A stretch of DNA of 64,000 nt from Aurantimicrobium minutum (GCF_002355535.1 NZ_AP017457.1:496001-560000), one strand, 5' to 3'; shown: positions 19,146-28,274, numbered from the stretch's first letter. The notes: a model not told the origin generated them from the letters alone. A program made the numbers and translations.

Positions 19146-20341
19146 TACTTTGCACCATTCCAGTGTGGGTTTTCCCAAATAACAGTTCCACCTTGTCCAA
19201 GTCCAATACACATTGTGGTTATGCCATATCTGACTTCAGGGTGACGTTCGAATTGGTGCGCCAATTGAATCATTAGTCGAACACCGCTGCTAGCCAATGG
19301 GTGACCTAAAGCAATCGCGCCACCATATTCGTTGACCCGAGGGTCATCATCAGAGATGCCAAAATGATCGAGAAACGCCAATACTTGAACTGCGAAGGCT
19401 TCATTCACTTCAAACAGGCCAATTTGGTCAATAGTCAGACCTGCTTTGCGAAGAGCTTTTTCTGTAGAAGGAACGGGGCCAATTCCCATCACTTCAGGTT
19501 CAACGCCAGCAAAAGCAAAAGAGACCATCGACATTTTGATACCGAGGTTATAGCGTTCTGCCGCTTCTTCACTGGCTAGTAGGCAGATTGTTGCTCCATC
19601 GTTGAGGCCACTTGCATTTCCTGCGGTGACACGTCCATGCGGCCTAAATGGTGTCTTGAGGCCTGCAAGTCCCTCCATTGTTGTTTCTGGACGTGGAGCT
19701 TCATCGACAGTAGCCAGTGTCCATCCCTCAGCGGTTTTTGCAGAGACGGGAATCAAATCATGTTGGATAAATCCAGCAGCGTAGGCTGCTGCAACTTTTT
19801 GTTGAGAACGTAATGCGTAAGCATCTGCACGTTCCTTGGTCAGATGGGGGAACCTGTCGTGGAGCCTTTCTGCAGTTGCGCCCATGTTCAAAGCATCTGC
19901 ACTGACAAGTTTTTCTGCCAAGAATCGAGGATTTGGGTCGGCATTGAATCCCATGGGATGACGGCCCATGTGTTCGACGCCACCAGCAAGGACTACGTCA
20001 TAGGAACCCATTGCGATTCCGCCTGCTGTCGTCGTGACTGCTGTCATTGCACCGGCACACATACGGTCAATGGCAAACCCAGGAACATGGCGAGGAAGTC
20101 CTGCCAAGATTCCTGCCGTTCTTCCGAGAGTGAGACCTTGGTCACCTTGTTGAGTTGTAGCGGCAATCGCAACATCATCTATTTCTTCGGTTGGAAGCAG
20201 CGGATTACGCTCAAGCAGCCCCATCATTGCTTTCACGATGAGGTCATCGGCGCGAGTCTGCCAAAAGATACCTTTTTCGCCTGCGCGACCAAACGGGGTA
20301 CGAACTCCGTCGACAAATACAACACGTTTTCCGGCGGTCAT
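19145..20341 (-). CDS. fadA: Acetyl-CoA acyltransferase (3-ketoacyl-CoA thiolase)
   Basis: Thiolytic cleavage of 3-ketoacyl-CoA, the last step of beta-oxidation. The 398-residue protein has the nucleophile Cys95 in DRMCAGAM, the GHPLASSG histidine motif and the C-terminal CIGLGQGG cysteine motif. The start at 20341 follows GAGAGGA by three to four bases. It is first in the fadA-fadB operon, with a one-base stop/start overlap to fadB. A TTCACA-N16-TAGCAT promoter lies upstream. Confidence 0.94.
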   Translation of the reverse strand: MTAGKRVVFVDGVRTPFGRAGEKGIFWQTRADDLIVKAMMGLLERNPLLPTEEIDDVAIAATTQQGDQGLTLGRTAGILAGLPRHVPGFAIDRMCAGAMTAVTTTAGGIAMGSYDVVLAGGVEHMGRHPMGFNADPNPRFLAEKLVSADALNMGATAERLHDRFPHLTKERADAYALRSQQKVAAAYAAGFIQHDLIPVSAKTAEGWTLATVDEAPRPETTMEGLAGLKTPFRPHGRVTAGNASGLNDGATICLLASEEAAERYNLGIKMSMVSFAFAGVEPEVMGIGPVPSTEKALRKAGLTIDQIGLFEVNEAFAVQVLAFLDHFGISDDDPRVNEYGGAIALGHPLASSGVRLMIQLAHQFERHPEVRYGITTMCIGLGQGGTVIWENPHWNGAK

Positions 20342-20372
20342 GATGTCCTCTCGATGCCTCTTTGCTATCTTG

Positions 20373-20400
20373 ATGCTAATTCGTGTGATTCAGCTGTGAA
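20373..20400 (-). promoter_or_regulatory. Candidate fadA promoter
   Basis: On the reverse strand TTCACA (20400-20395) and TAGCAT (20378-20373) are separated by 16 bases, about 30 bases ahead of the fadA start, in the 75-base gap downstream of the RNase D-like gene. Confidence 0.45.
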
Positions 20401-20416
20401 ACCCGGCTGTGAGTCC

Positions 20417-21613
20417 CTACGAAGATTCTTGGGGTTCGAGGTTAAGTTTTTGGTCGGCTTCCACAAAAGCATTAGAAATTAGCGCACAGGTTTCAGCAAT
20501 CTGCCAGGGCCGTGCGCCCAATTTTTTCAATCCAGCACTAACACTGACGACAGTAACTGTGGAAGGTGGGGCCCAGGCTAGTTCGCGCAAAATACTTGGA
20601 GTGAGGAGGTTTTCAGTGGGCATACTGAGTTCTACAGCTCGGGCGCTCAGTTTTTCTTTTGCCGCATTTAGTCGTTCTAAAGCATCGGGACGTTTATCCG
20701 CCCATGCACGTGGGGGTGGAATGGTGTCAGAGGGAATGCGCATTACAGGAAGGTTTTCGTCAGCAGTGCCAGCGCGCACAGCCTCCCACCACACGTCGAG
20801 CATGCTGCGGCTTGCACGCCCATTGAATTCTTTACACGCTGCAAGTTCACCCTTGGTGGAAAAAGTTCGCTTGCTTGCGGCCACGATCGAGCTATCTGGA
20901 ATGAGGCGACCGGGTGAGATGTCTTTTGTCTGAGCAACCACATCTCTTGCATTCCACAGCGCCCGTGCAACAGCAAGTTGCCTAGGGGAGCGCAGGGTAT
21001 GAAGACCTGAAATTTTTCTCCACGGTTCAGTGCTGATTATTTTCTCAGGTTTATCAAGCGTTGCTTGAAACTCTTCGTGAGCCCAACTGAGTTTGTTGGA
21101 CTCGATGAGCAGTTTTTCAATTTCATCTCTGAGATCAACAAGTAATTCAACATCTTGAGCCGCATACGTCAACCAAGGTTCAGGAAGAGGTCTGGTTGAC
21201 CAATCTGCTGCACTATGTTCTTTTGCCAGGTGGACACCCAGTAATTCTTCTATAACGGAGCCCAGGCCCACCCGATCTAAGCCCAACAAACGGGCAGAAA
21301 GTTCGGTATCAAAAATTCGTTGCGGGGAAATTCCCACTTCTCTCAAACACGCCAGATCCTGACTAGCCGCATGAAGGACCCATTCTTCGGTGTGATTGTG
21401 TCGAAATAACTCCGACATGTCACCAATAGCTGGAGGATCAAATAAAAAAGTTCCTGCTTCGCGTCGATGAACTTGGATGAGATATGCACGCTGTGAATAG
21501 GTGAATCCAGATGCCCGTTCCGCATCGATGGCGATTGGTCCAGTTCCCTGAGAAATCACATCGCACGCGGCGAGAAATTCTTTGGGTGAAGCGATGACGT
21601 GAACCCTAACCAC
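20417..21613 (-). CDS. RNase D-like 3'-5' exoribonuclease with HRDC domain
   Basis: A 398-residue DEDDy exonuclease. ExoI is IAIDAERASG (Asp30, Glu32), ExoII is HAASQDLACL, and ExoIII is TYAAQDVELL with the Tyr and Asp. A helical HRDC domain follows (TLRSPRQLAVARALWNARD). By homology it trims tRNA or other RNA 3' ends. The GTG start at 21613 lies inside the end of the DUF3000 gene (eight-base overlap), so the two are co-translated. This pairing is typical of Actinobacteria. Confidence 0.88.
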   Translation of the reverse strand: MVRVHVIASPKEFLAACDVISQGTGPIAIDAERASGFTYSQRAYLIQVHRREAGTFLFDPPAIGDMSELFRHNHTEEWVLHAASQDLACLREVGISPQRIFDTELSARLLGLDRVGLGSVIEELLGVHLAKEHSAADWSTRPLPEPWLTYAAQDVELLVDLRDEIEKLLIESNKLSWAHEEFQATLDKPEKIISTEPWRKISGLHTLRSPRQLAVARALWNARDVVAQTKDISPGRLIPDSSIVAASKRTFSTKGELAACKEFNGRASRSMLDVWWEAVRAGTADENLPVMRIPSDTIPPPRAWADKRPDALERLNAAKEKLSARAVELSMPTENLLTPSILRELAWAPPSTVTVVSVSAGLKKLGARPWQIAETCALISNAFVEADQKLNLEPQESS

Positions 21614-22190
21614 GCTCCCTGCGGCGTGCAGTCAAACTGACAGCTTCTGCTGTGGGAGGCAAGCCGGCAAGCATGCACAAGAGTTCACCCCATGCGTCTG
21701 CTTGATCTCCCATTTCCGAGGAGGCAGGAGACCACGAAGCTCGAAGTTCAATTTGCGCACCATCACCGGCATCTTCAAGCTCACCAAACCCTGTCGAAAG
21801 AATTCGAGTAGCTGTGCCAGAAGGATTAAAGTATTCGGCTTTGCGCGTTGCCAGAGCATCGACCAACCATGACCACGCAACGTTGGCTAGGAATGGGTCA
21901 AGTCCGATGTCAGCTTCTAATGGTGCTTGGGCATAAGCAACTACGCGGAAGGAGCCACCCCAAGATTCGGGTTCTTCTGGGTCATAGAGAAGGATGAATC
22001 GTCCTGTGCCATGTTGGGATTCGTGTTCATGTTCGGCAATGAGAACATCTGCTGCGAGAGCATAGCTGTAAGGAGCAACCCCCGATGGGGAATCAATGAC
22101 CCGAACCGTGAGTTCTTCTCGAAATGCGACGGAAGAAATGCTCTCTACTGCGCGTTGAAATTCTTCAGGAGCATTCTGCTGTGTGGTCAC
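21606..22190 (-). CDS. DUF3000 family protein
   Basis: A 194-residue protein of the actinobacterial DUF3000 family, recognised by FREELTVRVIDSPSGVAPYSYALA near the N-terminus (quoted in part), the GRFILLYDPEEPESWGG segment and ELRASWSP towards the end. Function unknown. The GTG start at 22190 lacks a Shine-Dalgarno; TAGGGT on the reverse strand (22203-22198) lies seven bases upstream, which suggests a leaderless mRNA. Confidence 0.85.
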   Translation of the reverse strand: MTTQQNAPEEFQRAVESISSVAFREELTVRVIDSPSGVAPYSYALAADVLIAEHEHESQHGTGRFILLYDPEEPESWGGSFRVVAYAQAPLEADIGLDPFLANVAWSWLVDALATRKAEYFNPSGTATRILSTGFGELEDAGDGAQIELRASWSPASSEMGDQADAWGELLCMLAGLPPTAEAVSLTARRRERG

Positions 22191-22214
22191 ATATACGACC
22201 CTAAAGTTCCCGAA

Positions 22215-22790
22215 TTAGTGCGGCTTAGCGGCTCGCCGCCAAAAACGGAAAGTCATCTCTGAGGATTTCTCAGTCAGTTCTGAGAGAAGTTGATACTCAG
22301 AGAAATCAATGAAGTCAGGAGCTGTTGAATCTTCATTTCGAAATGTCAACGCTATCTCGTCAAAGCACACGCGTTGATGAACAAGTTCTGCGGTGGCTAG
22401 GCCGCCTTCACAAAGGATTTTGTTTTCGTTTTCTCGCAAATTATGAAGTGCCGAGCTCAAGCTAGGTGCAATAAACAACCTATCCGGATGTGGGCATGTT
22501 TCTAAAGGGAGATTTCCTGTCTTGCTTAAAACGATCAGACGTCCGGTTGGCGGGAAGAACCACCCCTCTTTTCTGACAGATTCTGCACCAAGTAACACCA
22601 CGTCTGCGTCTTTACGAATCAGTCGAAGGATTCTCCGGTCCTGCGCAGAGGTCAGGCTAACTGAAGTTCCATCTTCTCCTGCGGTTGTTCCTGACGGCCC
22701 AATAAGCATGTTGAGACGAAAAGTCAGAGATGAGGGCCACGCATAAATTTGTGAAAGTTGTACATCGGTACGTGTGGAACTTTCAACCAT
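22215..22790 (-). CDS. RibD C-terminal-like pyrimidine/dihydrofolate reductase family protein
   Basis: A 191-residue protein with the NADPH-binding reductase fold of the RibD C-terminal domain: LTFRLNMLIGPSGTTAG, then LLGAESVRKEGW, and the glycine motif ILCEGG. No deaminase domain is present, so it is not a full riboflavin-biosynthesis RibD. The actual substrate is unknown. It follows sufE after four bases and is probably co-transcribed with it. Confidence 0.78.
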   Translation of the reverse strand: MVESSTRTDVQLSQIYAWPSSLTFRLNMLIGPSGTTAGEDGTSVSLTSAQDRRILRLIRKDADVVLLGAESVRKEGWFFPPTGRLIVLSKTGNLPLETCPHPDRLFIAPSLSSALHNLRENENKILCEGGLATAELVHQRVCFDEIALTFRNEDSTAPDFIDFSEYQLLSELTEKSSEMTFRFWRRAAKPH

Positions 22791-22794
22791 GTTT

Positions 22795-23223
22795 TTAGAT
22801 GGATTTCTCTCGAATTTGGCGTTTCATGCGCCACAACATTCCTGTCATCCCGCGCACACGAAGTGGGGAAATGAGCGCGTTGAGACCCAGGGTGCTGGGG
22901 AAATCATCGGGTATGTCCAAAGCTTCTTGCACTGTGAGGCCTGTCAAACCTTGCACCAGGATGCTGGCAAACCCTCGAGTGGTAGGTGCTTGTTCTGGCG
23001 CTGTTGCGTGCACGGCAACGCGCCCATCGTGAACGTCAACAAAAATGTAAACAGGAGACTGACATTCCTCGACTTTTTCAAGTAGCTCAGGATGATCCTG
23101 GTACTCGGAAGGTAAAGCAGGAAGTTCCTCTGCGAACTCAATGAGGAGTTGAATTTTGTCCTTGTCACCAAGGTCAAGGAAATCTTCTTGAGTTTGAGCG
23201 AGTACCTGTGGAAGTTCAGTCAT
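22795..23223 (-). CDS. sufE: SufE family sulfur acceptor protein
   Basis: Accepts persulfide sulfur from a cysteine desulfurase for Fe-S cluster assembly. The 142-residue protein has the conserved Cys54 in EECQSPVYI, the RGFASILVQGLTGLT core and the PLRVRGMTGM C-terminal motif. GGAAG precedes the ATG at 23223. The adjacent upstream gene is a rhodanese, so both may work on sulfur transfer. Confidence 0.9.
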   Translation of the reverse strand: MTELPQVLAQTQEDFLDLGDKDKIQLLIEFAEELPALPSEYQDHPELLEKVEECQSPVYIFVDVHDGRVAVHATAPEQAPTTRGFASILVQGLTGLTVQEALDIPDDFPSTLGLNALISPLRVRGMTGMLWRMKRQIREKSI

Positions 23224-23277
23224 GATGCTTCCATCATCTCAGGTGTGAACAGAGTTAATCTCTCTGCATTCGAGTAA

Positions 23278-24174
23278 TTAGTCGACTAAGACACCGGGTT
23301 CTGTGCCCTTGACGATGGGAACGCGAACAGCCGAACCCCATTCAGTCCAAGATCCGTCGTAATTACGAACTCCGGTAAAGCCAAGGAGGTAGTTCAGCAC
23401 AAACCAGGTGTGACTCGAGCGCTCACCAATTCGGCAGTATGCGATGACGTCATCTCCGGGCTTGAGCCCTGCCTCGACCAGGTACAGCTGTTCGAGTTCC
23501 TGACGTGATTTGAACGTTCCGTCTTCATTCGCTGCTTTAGCCCATGGAACGCTGGCCGCACCAGGAATGTGACCGCCTCGGAGGGCCCCTTCTTCGGGGT
23601 AGGCAGGCATGTGAGTGCGTTCACCTGAGTATTCTTCAGGGCTTCGTACATCAATCATTGGCTTACCGATGTGGGCAAGAGTGTCAGCAAGATATGCGCG
23701 GATAGGAGAATCGTTGCGATCTACAACTGGATAAGAGCTTGGTGTGATTGCCGGCTGTTCCTTTGTGAGTTCACGACCCTCGGCGATCCACTTGTCACGT
23801 CCTCCATCGAGGAGGCGAACGTCTTCGTGTCCAAAAAGCTTGAAAACCCAGAGTGCATAAGCAGCCCACCAGTTACTTTTATCGCCATAGATAACAACGG
23901 TTGTGTCTCGAGAGATTCCCTTTGAACTCAGTAATTCAGCAAATTGGGGGCCCTGGACATAGTCACGAAGCACGGGGTCGTTGAGGTCTGTGTGCCAGTC
24001 GATTTTGACTGCGCCAGGGATGTGACCAATTTCGTAGAGCAGAACATCTTCATCGGATTCGACAACGACAAGTTGAGGATTGTCGAGGTTTTCCTGTAAC
24101 CATTGAGTGCTCACAATGGCTTCAGGATGTGCGTATTCTGCAAACTTTTCAGACGAATCAATAGGTACGCTCAT
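23278..24174 (-). CDS. Thiosulfate/3-mercaptopyruvate sulfurtransferase (tandem rhodanese)
   Basis: A 298-residue protein with two rhodanese domains. The inactive N-terminal copy contains [15 protein letters not shown], and the active C-terminal copy has the catalytic cysteine in [10 protein letters not shown]. Such enzymes move sulfane sulfur to cyanide or thiols. The start is ATG 24174 with GGAG two bases upstream; an in-frame GTG at 24189 is possible. TAACCT on the reverse strand (24197-24192) is a likely -10 box, giving a leader of about ten bases. It is divergent from zapE and upstream of sufE. Confidence 0.9.
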   Translation of the reverse strand: MSVPIDSSEKFAEYAHPEAIVSTQWLQENLDNPQLVVVESDEDVLLYEIGHIPGAVKIDWHTDLNDPVLRDYVQGPQFAELLSSKGISRDTTVVIYGDKSNWWAAYALWVFKLFGHEDVRLLDGGRDKWIAEGRELTKEQPAITPSSYPVVDRNDSPIRAYLADTLAHIGKPMIDVRSPEEYSGERTHMPAYPEEGALRGGHIPGAASVPWAKAANEDGTFKSRQELEQLYLVEAGLKPGDDVIAYCRIGERSSHTWFVLNYLLGFTGVRNYDGSWTEWGSAVRVPIVKGTEPGVLVD

Positions 24175-24330
24175 GGCTCCACTTTTCACTCAGGTTAGAT
24201 TTCAGGACACCAAGCATTGCTCTGGTTACGCAATAGGCTTGTGCTGCACCTACGAGACTACGTAGAGATTCGTTATGTGCCAACCCCACACCCCTTATTT
24301 TGTGCTTATGTTGAGGAATATTTCAGGAAA

Positions 24331-25350
24331 ATGACTTCCGTGCAGTCCCTTGTTGAATTACACCCCACACTTGATGCGGGTGCAATCGTCAGCAGCCTGG
24401 TTCCTCCGCCGCAATTCACTCAGGCACGTTTCGACAATTACATTCCCAACCCTGAGTATCCCTCTCAAGAAGAAGCACGCACCATTCTTGAAGAATTTGC
24501 TGGAAAAAACACGGCTGTTATCAAGCAGGCAAAGCTCTTTAGTCGCAACAAGAAAACTGAGGAACAGCCTCCCGGGGTTTACCTTGACGGAGGTTTTGGT
24601 GTCGGTAAAACCCACTTGCTCGCGGCAGCGTGGAATTCTGCTTCCGGAAAGAAGTATTTCGGAACCTTTTTGCAGTACACCTCGCTTGTCGGTGCACTGG
24701 GCTATGTCAAAGCGGTTGAAGCACTCAAGGGTGCCAGTTTGATTTGTATAGACGAGTTCGAGCTGGATGATCCTGGCGACACAATGATGATGACTCGAAT
24801 GCTGGGAGAACTCGTAGCTGGCGGAACGCGTGTAGCTGCAACAAGCAATACCCCTCCTGCGGCCTTGGGCGAGGGGCGTTTTGCCGCCGCAGACTTCCTC
24901 AGAGAAATTCAAGCGCTGGCCTCGAACTTCAGGACTATTCGCATAGACGGTACTGACTATCGCCAACGTGCTGCCGAAGGTGTATCGCGAGTTACCTCAC
25001 CCCGAGACATAGCAACTTACGTTTCGGAACAACGCGCAGCAGGTGCCACCGTTACTGTCGACCGTTTTGATGCTCTGTTGGCACACCTTGCAACTGTGCA
25101 CCCTTCTGTCTATGTTCGTCTTCTGGACAACGTAGACACCCTAGTCCTTGAAGATGTTCACGTCATCATGGGGCAGACAGATGCTCTTCGTTTGGTCGCT
25201 TTCATTGACCGTGTGTATGACGCTCAAATCCCGATCATCGCTTCAGGTACACCAATTTCCGATGTGTTTGGTGGTGACATGGTCAACGGCGGATATCGCA
25301 AGAAGTATCTCCGTTGCGTTTCACGTCTGATTGCTTTGACCAATTTCTAG
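24331..25350 (+). CDS. zapE: Cell division protein ZapE (AFG1-like ATPase)
   Basis: A 339-residue AFG1/ZapE family P-loop ATPase; in E. coli ZapE acts on the Z-ring under certain conditions. Walker A is GGFGVGKT (residues 87-94), Walker B is LICIDEFELDDPGD, and a sensor motif TRVAATSNTPP follows. ATG 24331 is selected because homologues begin near this point; upstream in-frame codons add residues that do not look like the family. It is divergent from the rhodanese gene and precedes amt. Confidence 0.85.
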   Translation: MTSVQSLVELHPTLDAGAIVSSLVPPPQFTQARFDNYIPNPEYPSQEEARTILEEFAGKNTAVIKQAKLFSRNKKTEEQPPGVYLDGGFGVGKTHLLAAAWNSASGKKYFGTFLQYTSLVGALGYVKAVEALKGASLICIDEFELDDPGDTMMMTRMLGELVAGGTRVAATSNTPPAALGEGRFAAADFLREIQALASNFRTIRIDGTDYRQRAAEGVSRVTSPRDIATYVSEQRAAGATVTVDRFDALLAHLATVHPSVYVRLLDNVDTLVLEDVHVIMGQTDALRLVAFIDRVYDAQIPIIASGTPISDVFGGDMVNGGYRKKYLRCVSRLIALTNF

Positions 25351-25356
25351 CTCAGA

Positions 25357-25401
25357 AATCTGTTTGAAACACAACCTCGTTATTTGTAACACTTACGTCA
25401 C
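25357..25401 (+). promoter_or_regulatory. Candidate nitrogen-control region ahead of the first amt gene
   Basis: AATCTGTTTGAAACACAA (25357-25374) recurs, with two changes, ahead of the second amt gene (26815-26832). Downstream, GTAAC-N6-GTCAC (25386-25401) resembles GlnR half-sites with the 11-base period of the actinobacterial GlnR box. Binding by GlnR or AmtR is inference. Confidence 0.45.
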
Positions 25402-25489
25402 CTCGTAGAACACCCCCGGTAACGAACTTCATTCACACTCATGAATAGAGACGGTGAACTATCCGTCACCATTCGTGAAAGAGGTTGAA

Positions 25490-26746
25490 ATGGATCAAGG
25501 CAACACCGCCTTCGTGCTCATCAGCGCAGCACTGGTGCTCCTGATGACTCCCGCCCTGGCGTTCTTCTATGGCGGTCTCGTCAAAGCTAAGAGTGTCGTC
25601 AGCATGATGATGTTGAGCTTTGGCTCTCTTGCGCTCATTGGTGTCTTGTGGGTTATCTACGGATACTCCATCGCATTCGCCAATGAAGGCTCATCGACGT
25701 TTTATGGCATAGACGGAATCATTGGTATCGATACCGCATACATCGGTCTTGAAGGCTTACTAGAAACTCCCGAGGGCGCAGCATTCCCACCCTTGGCCTT
25801 CGCAGCATTCCAAGCCACTTTTGCAATCATCACTGTTGCTCTGATTAGCGGTTCAATCGCCGACAGAGCAAAGTTTGGCGCTTGGCTTGTATTCGCAGGT
25901 ATTTGGGCAACAATTGTGTACTTCCCAGTAGCTTCCTGGGTATTCAACTTCACCATCGTGGACGGCAAGATTGTTGACGGTGGTTGGATCGCCTACAACC
26001 TGGGCGCAATTGACTTTGCAGGTGGCACGGCTGTCCACATCAACGCGGGTGCAGCAGCTCTTGCATTGGCACTTGTCTTGGGCAAGAGGATTGGTTTTGC
26101 AAAGGGTGTTGCAAAGCCTCACAACGTGCCACTGGTTCTTCTCGGTGCAGGATTGCTCTGGTTTGGCTGGTTTGGCTTCAATGCAGGATCGGAACTTGCA
26201 GCGGACGGGGTTGCTTCCCTGGCATTCATCAACACGATTGCTGCACCAGCGGCAGCTGTATTGGGATGGTTGCTTATTGAGCGCATCAAGGAGGGTAAGG
26301 CCACTTCAGTGGGAGCTGCCTCGGGCGCAGTTGCTGGTTTGGTTGCGATCACACCTGCATGTGCAAACCTGACACCAATGTGGGCAATTCTGTTGGGCCT
26401 CATCGCTGGTGCTGTCTGTGCACTTGCCATTGAGCTCAAATTCACTTTCGGGTTTGATGACTCTCTGGATGTAGTGGGTATTCACCTTGTGGGTGGTTTG
26501 ATCGGAACCTTGTTCCTTGGGTTCTTCGCAACCGAAGTTGGATTCTTCTTCTCTGGTTCATTTGAACAACTCGGAAAGCAGGCTATTGCTGCCTTTACCG
26601 TACTGGTCTTCTCGTTCGTTCTCAGTTACATCATTGGAACAATCATTGAGAAGACCATGGGGTTCCGTATCAAGAATGAGGACGAGCTCGCTGGTATCGA
26701 CACAATTGTCCACGGCGAAGAGGGATATGCGCTTCAGGAGGCATAA
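25490..26746 (+). CDS. amt: Ammonium transporter (Amt), twin-His type
   Basis: An 11-helix Amt/Rh channel that imports ammonium. The 418-residue protein has AIDFAGGTAVHINAG with Asp175 and the first pore histidine His183, and VVGIHLVGGLIG with the second pore histidine His332, plus GWFGFNAGS. ATG 25490 follows AGAGG and fits the family N-terminus MDxGNTAF; an in-frame upstream start at 25454 adds 12 unsupported residues. A closely similar copy lies 137 bases downstream. No PII (glnK) gene is adjacent. Confidence 0.95.
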   Translation: MDQGNTAFVLISAALVLLMTPALAFFYGGLVKAKSVVSMMMLSFGSLALIGVLWVIYGYSIAFANEGSSTFYGIDGIIGIDTAYIGLEGLLETPEGAAFPPLAFAAFQATFAIITVALISGSIADRAKFGAWLVFAGIWATIVYFPVASWVFNFTIVDGKIVDGGWIAYNLGAIDFAGGTAVHINAGAAALALALVLGKRIGFAKGVAKPHNVPLVLLGAGLLWFGWFGFNAGSELAADGVASLAFINTIAAPAAAVLGWLLIERIKEGKATSVGAASGAVAGLVAITPACANLTPMWAILLGLIAGAVCALAIELKFTFGFDDSLDVVGIHLVGGLIGTLFLGFFATEVGFFFSGSFEQLGKQAIAAFTVLVFSFVLSYIIGTIIEKTMGFRIKNEDELAGIDTIVHGEEGYALQEA

Positions 26747-26774
26747 ACCTTGAATTAGTTCCATCACTCCTCAT

Positions 26775-26808
26775 GTCTAGGCCCTGTAGTTTTTCACAGG
26801 GCCTAGAC
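26775..26808 (+). terminator. Strong hairpin between the two amt genes
   Basis: GTCTAGGCCCTGT (26775-26787) pairs perfectly with ACAGGGCCTAGAC (26796-26808) around an eight-base loop. There is no T-run after it, so it may terminate weakly or protect the mRNA end. Confidence 0.6.
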
Positions 26809-26814
26809 ACGATT

Positions 26815-26832
26815 AATCTGTTCGAAACATAA
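26815..26832 (+). promoter_or_regulatory. Shared amt upstream element, second copy
   Basis: AATCTGTTCGAAACATAA matches the element ahead of the first amt gene at 16 of 18 bases. A second GAAAC lies exactly 22 bases after the first (26824 and 26846), i.e. two turns of 11, as in GlnR-type boxes. Confidence 0.45.
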
Positions 26833-26883
26833 ACGCTTCATATCTGAAACGCGTATGCCAAAGAATCTCCTCTGGAGGTTCTC

Positions 26884-28131
26884 ATGGATACAGGTAATAC
26901 CGCTTTTCTGATTATTTGCACCGCGCTGGTGTTGATGATGACACCAGCTCTGGCTTTCTTCTACGGCGGTCTTGTCCGTGCCAAGAGCGTCATCAGCATG
27001 ATGATGCTCAGTTTTGGCTCCATGGCTATTGTCGGCGTTTTGTGGATTATCTATGGCTACGCCATCGCATTCCCAGCTCTGGGTGGCCCTGCAACGTACG
27101 GAATCCCCGGTGTATTCAACATCGACTTAGCTCACATGGGATTAGAAAATCTCATTGAAGTTCCAGACGGGGCAACTGTTCCTCCTCTCGTTTTTGCCGC
27201 TTTCCAAGCTACGTTCGCGATGATTACTGTTGCGCTCATTTCAGGAGCAATCGCTGACCGTGCAAAGTTTGGTGCATGGATGGTGTTTGCAGGCGTGTGG
27301 GCAACCATTGTCTACTTCCCAGTAGCCTCCTGGATCTTTAATTTCACTGTTGAAGACGGTGAAATTACCAGTGGCGGATGGTTGGTCTACAACGTGGGTG
27401 CACTTGACTTCGCGGGTGGAACAGCTGTTGAAATCAACTCTGGTGCAGCTGCGCTGGCACTTGCTTTAGTTCTTGGAAAACGAATTGGTTTCGCCAAGGG
27501 AGTTCATAAGCCCCACAACGTACCATTCGTTCTCTTGGGCGCAGGATTGCTGTGGTTTGGCTGGTTTGGTTTCAATGCTGGTTCTGCAATTGCCGCAGAT
27601 GGTGTTGCTGCCATTGCCCTGATTAACACCATGGCAGCAGGTGCTGCCGGAATTATCGGATGGCTTATTGTCGAACGTATTAAGGATGGCAAGGCAACCT
27701 CCGTCGGTGCCGCCTCAGGTGCCGTTGCGGGTCTTGTTGCGATTACACCCTCGTGTGCTTACCTCACCCCAAGCTGGGCTCTCGTTCTCGGTATTCTCAC
27801 CGGTGTCTTGTGTGCACTTGCGGTTGAGCTCAAATTCACTTTTGGCTTTGATGACTCTCTGGATGTTGTGGGAATTCACCTCGTTGGTGGGTTGATTGGA
27901 ACATTGTTCCTTGGCTTCTTTGCTACTGAAGTTGGACTCATTTACTCGGGTTCATTTGATCAACTCGGGAAGCAAGCCATCGCAGCATTTAGCGTTCTGA
28001 TCTATTCCTTCACTCTCTCGTTTGCAATTGGTTGGGTAATTGACAAGACAATGGGATTCCGTGTCAAGAATGAAGATGAGCTTGCTGGTATTGACCTCGT
28101 CATGCACGGTGAAGAGAGTTACGACTACTAA
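26884..28131 (+). CDS. amt: Ammonium transporter (Amt) paralogue with Glu in place of the first pore histidine
   Basis: A 415-residue paralogue of the preceding transporter; the two align without gaps through at least residue 340. The pore motif reads ALDFAGGTAVEINSG, so the first twin-His residue (183) is glutamate (codon GAA, 27430-27432), while His332 and Asp175 are kept. TGGAGG lies a few bases before the ATG. The separate promoter-like region and the strong hairpin between the copies suggest independent transcription. In fungal Mep1/Mep3-type proteins the same His-to-Glu change alters transport properties. Confidence 0.94.
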   Translation: MDTGNTAFLIICTALVLMMTPALAFFYGGLVRAKSVISMMMLSFGSMAIVGVLWIIYGYAIAFPALGGPATYGIPGVFNIDLAHMGLENLIEVPDGATVPPLVFAAFQATFAMITVALISGAIADRAKFGAWMVFAGVWATIVYFPVASWIFNFTVEDGEITSGGWLVYNVGALDFAGGTAVEINSGAAALALALVLGKRIGFAKGVHKPHNVPFVLLGAGLLWFGWFGFNAGSAIAADGVAAIALINTMAAGAAGIIGWLIVERIKDGKATSVGAASGAVAGLVAITPSCAYLTPSWALVLGILTGVLCALAVELKFTFGFDDSLDVVGIHLVGGLIGTLFLGFFATEVGLIYSGSFDQLGKQAIAAFSVLIYSFTLSFAIGWVIDKTMGFRVKNEDELAGIDLVMHGEESYDY

Positions 28132-28184
28132 AAAATGCGTGTCAGGTTTTGCGTTCACGCTGAGTTCTCGATAAAGTTCCAAGG

Positions 28185-28190
28185 TACTCT
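28185..28190 (+). promoter_or_regulatory. Candidate -10 box of the tRNA cluster
   Basis: TACTCT at 28185-28190 lies 12 bases before tRNA-Gly, consistent with initiation near 28197. No clear -35 box is seen. Confidence 0.35.
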
Positions 28191-28202
28191 TTAGAGTGCA
28201 AC

Positions 28203-28274
28203 GCGGATGTGGCGCAGTGGTAGCGCATAACCTTGCCAAGGTTAGGGTCGCGAGTTCGAATCTCGTCATCCGCT
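28203..28274 (+). tRNA. tRNA-Gly (GCC anticodon)
   Basis: Acceptor GCGGATG (28203-28209) pairs with CATCCGC (28267-28273), discriminator T. The anticodon stem TAACC/GGTTA closes the loop TTGCCAA with anticodon GCC. The T-arm has GCGAG-TTCGAAT-CTCGT. CCA is not encoded. Confidence 0.93.

Noticed and set aside
24358-24966. A 202-codon open frame antisense to zapE
   Set aside because: Low-complexity reverse-frame product; the ZapE Walker motifs lie on the other strand.
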